Shown piece after piece: positions 12,101-20,572 of a stretch of DNA of 64,000 nt. The position numbers and the translations under genes are program-made. Position 1 is the first letter of the stretch; each line of letters opens with the position of its first letter. The notes under the pieces are model-generated. The model saw nothing but the letters and a program-made list of their open reading frames with translations, did not search any database and was not told the DNA's origin. This stretch comes from Cyclospora cayetanensis (lineage: Eukaryota; Apicomplexa; Conoidasida; Eucoccidiorida; Eimeriidae). Location: positions 1 through 64,000 of the forward strand of contig NW_020312754.1 in the NCBI RefSeq assembly GCF_002999335.1, written 5' to 3'.

Positions 12101-15100
12101 CGCTCCGTCTCTTGTGCCGCTCTGCCCGCTTGTGGTGGATGGATATGCATTGAAGCCTCTCTTGAGAGTGTGTCGTGGGGGGGCCAGATCGTCGATCTCA
12201 AAAGGGCACCCATGCTCCTAGGCAGACAGCAGCCTGAGACGCTTGCGAGAGAGAGGAGAGGAGAGGAGAGGCTGTGTTGTATCCGAGGGGGAGAGAGGGG
12301 GAAGAGGCGTGCATGCATGCGAGGGCAGCCTAACAATGCCTCGAGAGAGAGCGAGAAGCACTCAAGGAGGCCTTTCACACAGCAGCCAGGAACGCCATGC
12401 ATGCCTTTGTCTGCGATTTGCTGCGAATCGTCTGCCCCCCACTCGCAGGCTCTCCTCAGGATTTTCGTGTCTTCAAAGCGATGCTTTGCGCCTCTTATCA
12501 GAACGTGGCTTGTCTTGCGTCTACCGCCAATACGGACGATACAGAGGGTTCGGTTCACGCGCTGCTCCAACGCAGAAGATACTGCTTTTTGTTGCCAGTT
12601 TTAGAGGGTGATTGCGAAAACAAGTCTGCTTCTCGGCAGCCCAGTCGCTGCCGTGCCTGTACCCCCGCGAAGGGCATGTCTTCTTTTGACAGTCTCTGCA
12701 GTAGTTGCTGCTCTTGTGAATGCTCCAGGTGACATTGCAGTAATGGGGGAACGCCTAGCTGACGAGGTGCTTACCTACGTGAAGAGCTTCTTCGGAAACT
12801 CTGGCGTGGAAAGGATATCCTTCGTGGGGCATTCCCTCGGAGGCATTATCGGTATATATGCTGATGTTGTTGCTGCCAGTGGTGGTTGTGTTGCTGCTAG
12901 TGGTGTTGCTGCTTGTGGTGTTGCTGCTGTTTTTGCTGCTGCCAGTGGTGGTTGTGTTGCTGCTAGTGGTGTTGCTGCTTGTGTTGTTGCTGCTGTTTAT
13001 GTTGCTGCTGCTGTTTATGTTGTTGCTGCTGTTTATGTTGTTGCTGCTGTTTATGTTGTTGCTGCTGTTTATGTTGTTGCTGTCGTTTATGTTGTTGCTG
13101 TTGTTTATGTTGTTGCTGTTGTTTATGTTGTTGCTGCTGTTTATGTTGTTGTTGCTGCTGCTTTTGCTTGGCTTTCCACGGGGGCTGTTGCCCCTTCGCC
13201 TGCCTGTTAAGGGAGGAGGCGTAGGATTAGCGGCAACTGCGATGTGCTTGTTGCTGCGTTGAAATATCGTTGAAGAGTGCTGCCTAGGCCTGTTTAGCAG
13301 GCAGTTGCAAGTGTTGGTGCCACAGGCAGCTGTTGCCGATCCTACCGACCCCTCTTTTTCTTCCCCCCTAGCGTGTGTGCTCGGCTGCAGGAGCGTCGGA
13401 AGAAGGCCCTTCTTCCCTCTTTCTCTCTGTATGTTTATATATGCACGTATATATACATATTTATTTATATATTCGTTTGTGTTTATGTATGCTCCGCGGA
13501 ACGTGTGGTGCTGCAGTTCGGGCTGCCTTGCCACATTTGCGGAAGCCTTTAGGCAGCTGTTTTCATCTGTACGTTTCTCTGTCGTCGCCTCACTTTGGTC
13601 TGCTCAAGGGCAGAAGCCGCATCGTCTCCTTTGGCCTTTGGCTGCTTAAGAAGTGGAGAAAGAGTCTCTGTCTGCAGCAGCTCACCCTCTCGTACGCGAG
13701 ATCCGTCCTGCGCTGCTGCTGTCGCTGCTGATGCGCATGCTGCGATTGGCTAGACCGCTTTTTGGCCTCTGCGCTTTGGCGTCTCGCCTCGGAGTTGCTG
13801 CTCCTTAAGCCCCCTGCTTGTGGGCATGTTGTGCTGCTGCCTCGAGTCTCGCGCGTCGCATGCGTCTCACGCGGATCCCCCTAGTCGGAGCTCGCCGGTT
13901 GCTGCTGCTTGCCGATTGCTGCTGCACAGGGACAGTCGAGACTTGCGGCAGTGTTACTTGTACCGCTTGAGCCGCTGCGACGCACTAAGCCTTTTTGAGC
14001 ACTTGTGCTTTCTTGCCTCTGCTCAAGACGCGTACGCTCCACTGCACTCTGCGGCGATGCTGCCGCTGCATCAGCAAGACGTAGACACAGCGGCGGGGGC
14101 AGCTGCTGCACAGCCTCCTCCTATCTGCGTGCTTTCTCCTCGGGGAGTACACACCGAGTCTAGCTCCGACTGTAGAGAGGCAGTCGAGTCGCGCTGGAAT
14201 CCCTCGTCGCCAGTCGCTTCACCTTCTCTCGAAGAAGCTCTGGGAGCTGTCAGAAACGTTCTAGATGGCGAGCGCTCAGCACGAGCTTTCCCCGACACGT
14301 TGCCAGCAGACAGGCAGCAGCCCTCTCCCATCGATGCGTCTTCAGAAAGCGAAACTCCCAGCGTAGCCTGGACAGATGAAGTTCTCGAAGAACACGCGGA
14401 TACTCCGCAGAGCTCTCTTCACGAAGGCGTCTCAGACTCTGAAGATGCGCTGCCGCAGCACCAAGCTGCAAGGTACGTCTCTCTCTTTCTCTCTTTCTGG
14501 CTGTCTCATGCATAGGCTCATACAACACTTCTAGTCCCGCATTCATTGCACCACAAAAAATGGCATCAAGATATGCATATATATATGGATATGCATATAT
14601 ACACGCTGGCCTATGCACAAATATATCGACATACTGATATACACTTGTACAGACTACCTATATTTACTCATGCATACATATATATATACACATATATACA
14701 CATATACACACACATGATATACAGATACGCATAAAAAAACATACATACACACATGATATACAAATACATGCACATGCACACTTTCCCCCACATACATACA
14801 TGTACACATACACATACACACGCATACACCTACAAACACAGATACACACAAACACACACACAAACGTATATATATGCACATACTTACATATTATTAGACA
14901 TCTTTTCCATCCTAGATGTGTGTGGCCTCTCCCAAAGACATAGCCATATCCTGGCATCCCTCAGTCGGAACATTGCTGCATGGCTACCCCCCGAGAAGGT
15001 CATGCGGATTAACGTTATCTTTAAGATCCGGGAGAAGTGAGCTTTCCCCTCGCACATCGTTTGTATGCCTCTCTTTTATATGTACTGTTTTCTGTAGCTG

Positions 15101-15447
15101 TCCGGCTGTGAGCTCTTCGCGCTGCTGTCTATGGTGCATGCCGTCTTCTTACCTCCTCAAAATGCCTTCTCTTGCATGCGGTCCTGGTTTATCGATGCCG
15201 TCCTCATCGACGCCGCTCGTGCCCCCTCCGCACACCCTCAACCCCTCTCGAACGGACTCTGCTGCTTCTGATTCTTCCACGAGAAAAGGGCACCAGACAC
15301 GAGTTGCTGCATTCGCCTCGATGGCTTGCCGGTGCTTTCCATAGGTCCTTCGACTCGTTCATCGGTAGAGCCGCGCACATCCAGTTCCTCGAGAATGAAT
15401 GGTTCATGCGACAATTTCTTCTCTTTAGCCCGCACCTCTTCAGATGA
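6116..15447 (+). CDS. FAM135: FAM135/DUF676 putative serine esterase, 13 exons
   Basis: Exons are 6116-6700, 6862-7372, 7858-9032, 9094-9259, 9464-9780, 10197-10261, 11077-11348, 12449-12547, 12729-12851, 13517-13691, 13930-14472, 14965-15036 and 15345-15447 (1401 residues, all phases consistent). The N-terminus FRNVDLLHQGTYRIESQVYV matches the start of the FAM135 family. The C-terminal alpha/beta-hydrolase begins at HLFVLVHGFQG in exon 7. It carries the nucleophile elbow GHSLGG in exon 9, SLSSPHFGLL in exon 10, the acid region ASAQDAYAPLHSA in exon 11 and the terminal SFDSFIGRAAHIQFLE with the likely catalytic His in exon 13. The middle is expanded by poly-Gln and QQQQLLEP repeats. DUF676 proteins are putative lipases; the substrate is unknown. 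Exon 1 contains one of the GC palindromes. The start ATG aligns with the family N-terminus. Exons 6 and 7 are the least certain: another frame in exon 7 is also open, but only the chosen frame agrees with the phases on both sides. Confidence 0.88.
6577..6614. repeat. GC palindrome inside FAM135-like exon 1
   Basis: G9-C6-AAGAGGCCCTCT-G7-C4 arrangement, read in frame as Gly/Pro/Arg-rich residues (GGGPPRGPLGGPL). Other members of the family are at 5899-5921, 16263-16285, 26166-26188, 30807-30832 and 41877-41904. Confidence 0.8.
8120..8190 (+). repeat. CAG/CAA run encoding poly-Gln in FAM135-like exon 3
   Basis: Nearly pure CAG/CAA codons in the sense frame give a Gln tract of about two dozen residues, broken by a Pro and a Lys. 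Such homopolymeric amino-acid repeats are typical of Eimeria proteins. Confidence 0.85.
8387..8520 (+). repeat. 24-bp in-frame repeat encoding QQQQLLEP
   Basis: Five consecutive units of about 24 bp in exon 3 of the FAM135-like gene read QQQQLLEP or QQQQLLEQ. The regular heptad-like Leu-Leu spacing in a Gln background could form a short helical rod. The last units lose the Pro and drift. Confidence 0.85.
9793..10145 (+). repeat. GTTGCTGTTGCTAGT-type repeat in FAM135-like intron 5
   Basis: About 350 bp of 15- and 18-bp units built from TTGCTG and TTGCTAG fill most of the intron after exon 5. Both strands stay open (Leu/Val-rich on +, Thr/Ser/Asn-rich on -), but the strong GTAAGC donor at 9781 and the phase-correct acceptor before 10197 place it in an intron. 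Confidence 0.8.
10606..11070 (+). repeat. (GTAT)n-type microsatellite in FAM135-like intron 6
   Basis: Degenerate TGTA/TATG tetranucleotide array of about 460 bp with higher-order copies such as a repeated TGGATGTATATCTGTGTG segment near 10879-10960. It ends in the acceptor TGTGTGCAG of exon 7. Long open frames on both strands here are by-products of the repeat. Confidence 0.85.
11519..11852 (+). repeat. (TGTC)n-type microsatellite in FAM135-like intron 7
   Basis: About 330 bp of TGTCTGTCTGCTTG-like tetranucleotide repeat inside the intron between exons 7 and 8. The Cys/Leu/Ser-rich open frame is a repeat artefact. Confidence 0.85.
12858..13170 (+). repeat. GTTGCTGCT / TTTATGTTGTTGCTGCTG repeat in FAM135-like intron 9
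   Basis: Tandem units of about 18-21 bp follow directly after the exon 9 donor. The intron joins the GHSLGGII exon to the VRAALPHL exon with matching phase. Confidence 0.8.
14570..14895 (+). repeat. ATAC/CACATA microsatellite in FAM135-like intron 11
   Basis: AT- and CA-rich array made of ATATAC, ACACAT and related units between the exon 11 donor and the exon 12 acceptor. Confidence 0.8.
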
Positions 15448-16583
15448 GTGAGGCCCTTAGGCAGCGGGCTAGATGGTATACGCGAATAGCCTGCAGAGCT
15501 GGTGCCAGAATAAGGGGACTAGCGTGTTAGCAACACGCAGGGGTTTGAAGACTGCTCTCCCCCTCTTTGTAAAGGCGTGGAGGGAAAATGCGGAACGGCG
15601 AGTTCTATGCCTAAGCTTACCTACATTGTATACATATAGAGGTACTTCAATGAATCAAGCTATGCAGAAACACGGGGCATGCTGCCATGCATGCCACTCC
15701 TTTTCCCGCCTCACACCTCCTTCAGCAGCCAAGAACCCATGTAGTAGCCTCTGAAAGGCGTAGGCTGATGGTCAGCATTAGCAGCAACGACAACAATAGC
15801 AGCCCCCTTAGCAGCACCTCTAGACGGTGCGCGAAGGGTTGAAGACGAGGCGACAGTGTGCGTGTCAGCGCTGCGCTGCTGCTTCGCTGATCGCGGTCGA
15901 CCCTTTGCCTTCTATAGGCGTCTACGGAGGGACTGAAGCCTGCAAGTGGCTGTGCCTCCTCTAGATATACAGCAGCAGCGAGTTACTCGCACGTAGTAGG
16001 ATGCATGGCGGGAGTGTGCGGGAGGGGCCCTTCTTGCCCCTCTTCCCGTCCCACACTGCGACTCGACAACTGCGCACAGACACTGCGATCGGCTTTTCCA
16101 GCAGAATTCTTCAGTGCCGCACGCGATAAGTGTGCATGCAAGACCTAACAACAAGTGCTCCAGAAGACGCTGTGCAGGGAGGGCTGCTGTTAATGGCGCA
16201 CTCATAAATCTTCCTCGAACTACTCGTCACATTAATAGAGTCTAGAAACTTTGGGAGAAAAAGGGGGGGCCCCTTGAGGGGCCCCGTCTCAGAGGCGACC
16301 ACCCAGGGGCACCGCCGCGCTGCTAGAGCATTCGGTACAACAACGATGAGTGCGCGGTGGGCTGTTTTGCCTCGACACTTGCTGCTGCGCCTTTGTGCTT
16401 TTCGGCTACAAAAAGGCAGCAGCAGCAGCAGTGGCTGCTGCTGCGAAGGGATGCTGCAGCAACTGCAGTAGCAAGTCTGGTTGCTGGCGCTCTTAGACTT
16501 TGTACAGTTACGCTACACTACGACAGAGGCGCTCTAGAGTGCCTGTTTCACTGCGCCTACTGTACCGCGCAATGCGTATCCCT
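15448..16583. other. Intergenic region with one GC palindrome
   Basis: No supported coding exon. It lies between the 3' ends of a + gene and a - gene. A GC palindrome of the dispersed family (G7-C4-TTGA-G4-C4 pattern) sits at 16263-16285, and CAG/CTG runs lie near 16410-16460. Confidence 0.45.
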
Positions 16584-17105
16584 CTACATTTGCTGCTGCT
16601 GCTGCTGCTGCAACCATTGAGGATCCACTAGCCACCTAGGCCTATTGTCTACTGGGGGCAGCGGCTGCATAGCGGGCGGTATGCGGTCGCCTATTTCCTC
16701 ATAAAGCCGTTCTTTGCATTCCTTAAGGCCTTGCAGCACTCTGCGGCAGAATTTGTCTTCGCCCTCCCCCCTTCCTGTTGCGCATGCCGCTTCTCCCTTC
16801 TGCTCTGCGGCAACGGCAGCAGCCGATTTGTCTTGCAAGTGCAGCAGCAACAGCGTCTCGTCATGGCACTGCTCCCTCAGGAGCTTCGCCAGCTCATAGC
16901 AGCGCCAGCCGTTGGTCTCCTTGTCCGCCTGCTGCATGTGCTCCTGCCAGAGCTGGCTGCTTCTGCGGCTGCTGCGGCTTTCCTGCAACAGCAGGAACAT
17001 AATCAGGGAACCATTGAAGACGAACGAACCGTATATTAGCTTGTTCGTAAACGGCAAAGCCGCCCAGGCAGCCTTCAGGCCACGCCAATGCTGCAACAGG
17101 CTCAT
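16584..17105 (-). CDS. Small single-pass membrane protein, unknown function
   Basis: An uninterrupted frame of 173 residues starts at the ATG at 17105. The first 25 residues are amphipathic with two Trp (LQHWRGLKAAWAALPF). They precede one hydrophobic segment, LIYGSFVFNGSLIMFLLLQ, at about residues 24-43. A basic patch (SRSSRR) follows, so the C-terminus is probably cytosolic or matrix-facing. The rest is helical and charged with several Cys, a Pro/Arg-rich stretch (IPPAMQPLPPVDNRPRWL) and a terminal Gln run. Small proteins of this build are common as accessory subunits of mitochondrial complexes in Apicomplexa, but I do not recognise a family. The frame stays open upstream to 17198, and a separate - strand frame at 17156-17473 might supply a 5' exon. 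Confidence 0.45.
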   Translation of the reverse strand: MSLLQHWRGLKAAWAALPFTNKLIYGSFVFNGSLIMFLLLQESRSSRRSSQLWQEHMQQADKETNGWRCYELAKLLREQCHDETLLLLHLQDKSAAAVAAEQKGEAACATGRGEGEDKFCRRVLQGLKECKERLYEEIGDRIPPAMQPLPPVDNRPRWLVDPQWLQQQQQQQM

Positions 17106-18659
17106 TTTAATGCAGCAGCAGCAGCTGCTGTTCCCCCCTGTTGGCGCACTTGCTGTTATTTCGCCGTATAACGCGCGGCGTACGAAGGATGCGCACAAAG
17201 TATGGCGACAGATAGAAGCCTACCCAAAGCAGCTACACCACCAGCATGCAAGGTCCCTGTAGAGGCGCATGCGTAGGCGGAGGTGGGAGGCGAAAAGGGT
17301 TTTCCTAGTGGACTGCAAAAGTTTCCCTGGGCGCTCTCAAGAAGATTTGCCCCGGTAGTGCTGCTCCTCTTAGAACTGCCCCTTGAGCCACCACTGCTTC
17401 TGCTACTGCACCAGCCCCTGAGACACTGAGCGCTCTCGAAAGTAAAGACATGAGGCATATTAGCGACTGTCACAGATAGAGTCCATGGGTGCGCGGCGGT
17501 TCAAGTTGCCCGGGTGTCACTACAGCAGTTGCAGTGGGCGCTCGCACAAGGGGCCATGACACGAGCCCTTCTTTCAAGCCGCAAATTCCCATAGAAACAC
17601 TGGATGAAACAGCAGCAAGTTCAGCCCAAAAAGATCATGAAGATCAGCCCGCCCCCCCGTGGAGCGAACTGGAAACAGTCCCAGTGTGGCAGCTGAATGA
17701 GGATGCTGCAGCATGCAACGGCTGCCACTCCGGGAACCCCTGCAGCTGCAGCAGCAAGCTTGCAGCACATAAATGCCATTCAGCTTTGTATGAAGAATCT
17801 AGAGGGATAGATTCGCTGCAGCACCGCGTGCCGCTACCCCTTCTTCTGTTCGCCGCCCTTAGCCTCCGCCTCTGCAACCCCCGCCACTGCTGCCGCAACA
17901 GACACAAACAAACACGTCTTCTGCGGCGTATTCCAGGCGTCCTCGGTAGAGGACACTGCAGCCTAGTCCTTATGCTTGGCGTTCCAGCTGCCTGGAAGCA
18001 GCAGAAAACGCAGTAGCAAGACGCGCATCTGGAGGGCAGCATTCCGCCCGAACGTCTGCCGCTGCACAGGCTGCAGCGTCTACACTGCGGCAGCATAACG
18101 AGCTGTAAAACATAAGGAGGGATTTTGTGAGGAGGAGCGTCGCCATCTTGCGGCCTTCTGGGTGTCTTTCGTGTTTTGTCGCTTTTCAGGCGCTTTGTAC
18201 AGTAGCAGCCGCAGCACCAGCGCAGGTGGCTAAATGCGCACGCATCGGTGGGAATAAACAGCGAGCGACGGTGCTTGCCACTCGGGGAACAGCTGAAGAA
18301 GCTACTGCTCTCTCTATGTAGACGGAGTCCAGTCATACTATGCGCTGAGAGTGACAGACACAGAGAGAGAGGTACTGCCGCCATCCGTGTAGCAGCCGAC
18401 ACAACAGAACCCCCATTCGTTCGTCTATCTCTCTCTCTCTCTCTCCCCCTCTTGTGGCTGCAGTTCACTCACTGTTCCCGCCCTTCGTAGCAACACCTGC
18501 TCCTGCCCGCTGTCTACTTCGTCTGCTGTTTTTCTCTCTGTTGCCTCTGCCCTCCTTTGCCTTTCCGCCTCGCGTCTCCTCTCTGGCGAGACAGCTGCCG
18601 CGAGGCAACGATTTGCAGTGTATAGCTCTCCGCAAAGGCGGCAGAAGCAACTTGAGACA
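17106..18659. other. Spacer between divergent genes, possible unassigned exon
   Basis: This separates the membrane-protein gene (-) from the FHA gene (+). An open + frame from about 17480 to 18016 begins with polar, protein-like sequence (WSELETVPVWQLNEDAAA), but has no ATG near its start, no domain and no obvious splice partners. A CT-rich tract at about 18425-18450 and pyrimidine-rich DNA up to 18600 precede the FHA start. Confidence 0.35.
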
Positions 18660-19757
18660 ATGACGTTTCTTGTCGAGTATACGAAAGACGGCAGCGCAGT
18701 GCAGCAGTGGCGCCTGCGTGAAGGGAGCTGCTACTCTCTGGGAAGGAATACCAACTGCAGCATCGTGTTACCACACATCTCGATGTCAAGGCGGCATGCC
18801 TTGCTGCTGCTGAGGTCTGCGCCAGCGGCTACAGAGGAAGCCGTTGTGGAGCTTCATGAACTGGGAGCGGTGAACGGCACTTTGGTAAACGGAGAGAGAG
18901 TCAGGGGGCGATCCAGAATCGTTCTTCCCAAGGAGGCGGCGCTCTCTTTTGCAGAAAATCCCCATGTTTACAGATTGCTGCCAAGTAAGACATGTCCTGC
19001 ATGCAGCATCCTGCATGCAGGCTTCGATTTTTACGCTTTTGTTTGGAATTCTCCTCGATAAACGCACACAGAGACTTGCACGGAGACGTTCACAAGTGCT
19101 CTAGGAATGTCAGCCATGCGAACCTACCTACCCATGTTGGCAACCAAGTGACAGTGTAGTAAAATTGCTGCTGGTGTGCAGCAGGAACTACTTCATGTTG
19201 ATGCTAGCAACCTGCCATGCACGAGCATATTTGCTACGACGTTTAGGCTCTTTCACCACTATCCCTTTGTTGACGGCTGATGCGGGCGCTGATATGCTGC
19301 TACTTTTGTAATGCTGATATGCTGCTGCTTTTGTAATGCTGATGCTGATGCTGCGTGTAGGATCTGTGGTGGAGGGAGGCGTTGAGGTTTTTCGTCCCCG
19401 TAGCTGCTCCCCTCCAAGCTCTGAGGAAAGACGGCAGTCACGTTCTCCAGAGAGGCTTCAGCAAAGCCTCTCCGGACGAAGCAGCAGCACTGCCAAGACA
19501 GCTGAGAGCTCGAAGGGAGGCTTTGAGGAGGCAGTCTCGGGTAGCAAGAGGCGCAGCAGCAGCAGCTCCGGGAAGAGTAGAGAGCAACAAGAGGGGGGTG
19601 TTCGTGCTGCTGCTGCTTCTGAGTCACTGGAAGGCAAGACGAGGAATGCACTGTCTTTCTCTCATTCACACATGCCGCCTACTGCAGACACGCAGAATTG
19701 CCCCCAAAGCGTCAGCAGCAGCGAGGCGCGTGGGGAAGACAACAGCAGTCCAACCAT

Positions 19758-19797
<40 letters not shown>

Positions 19798-20572
19798 GCT
19801 GCTCCTGGCGGTAGACGTCGCAGTCGTTGGACCCGACGTTCGCCTTCTCCGGGAGCAGTTGACTCGAGCAGCGGCTGCCCAGGAGAGCAGCAGCAGGAGA
19901 GGCATCAGAACGAGCATCAGAGAGAGCATCAGAGAGAGCAGCTCGAAGCCGACAATCTGAGCGCTCTGCTGGCGAGACTGAACGAGGCCAAGAGGCAGCG
20001 GGAGGCTGCGAAGGAGCAGCAGAAGCGACAAGAGCAGGCTGCTGCTGCAGCGGTAGCTGTGACTGCAGTAGCCGCAGCAGCAACGGCCGCTGCTGGCGGC
20101 TCTGGTCTTAGCGTTCAGGAGAAGCGGCGTCTGCTGTGGAGCAAGAGGAAGCTGGGAGAGCAGCAGCAGGAGAGGCAGCAGCAGCAGGAGAGGCAGCAGC
20201 AGCAGGAGGAGGCGGATGCGGATCCCAACCGATACGTTTTGTCGTTCGGAGGAGACTCGGAGAAGAAGACAAAATTCTTGAAGCTCATGGGTCATAAGGG
20301 AGATCCTGTCGCCGCTTCTGCGCCTTGCGAGGCTCCGGTAAGCGAAATTCGCATTCGAGGAGAGGGCTGCACAGCTGCCAGCTGCCCCGTGCAACGTGCG
20401 GGAGGCAGCCTCAAGCAAGCAAGTCGGTTGTGCCGTTGTCTTGCTGCCTCCGCAGGCTGCAGTGCCTCACTTGGACCCCAAACAAACGCACCGCATCAAC
20501 TGCGAGTTGGAGCTGCAGTACTATCAGGGGATTCGTCGCAAGGACGGCAGGAAGACTGGTCTTGGCCTCTAG
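18660..20572 (+). CDS. FHA-domain protein with SMAP-like C-terminus, 3 exons
   Basis: Exons 18660-18984, 19361-20337 and 20456-20572 give 472 residues. Residues about 1-108 form a forkhead-associated domain with the signature pieces LGRNTNCSIVLPHISMSRRHA and NGTLVNGERV. FHA domains bind phosphothreonine peptides. The middle is an Arg/Ser-rich and Glu/Gln/Ala-rich region (RSRWTRRSPSPG, poly-Ser, QQQERQQQQERQ) resembling splicing or nuclear proteins. The C-terminus has NRYVLSFGGDSEKKTKFLKLMG, then ELELQYYQGIRRKDGRKTGLGL, fitting the small-acidic-protein-like (SMAP) domain found at the ends of some nuclear RNA-associated proteins. The start ATG is followed at once by the first FHA strand. A nuclear phospho-dependent adaptor in RNA processing is my inference. 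Confidence 0.75.

Noticed and set aside
17644..18468. 274-codon minus-strand frame rich in Arg, Cys and Ser
   Set aside because: Composition is that of a shadow frame; no domain and no conserved motif.
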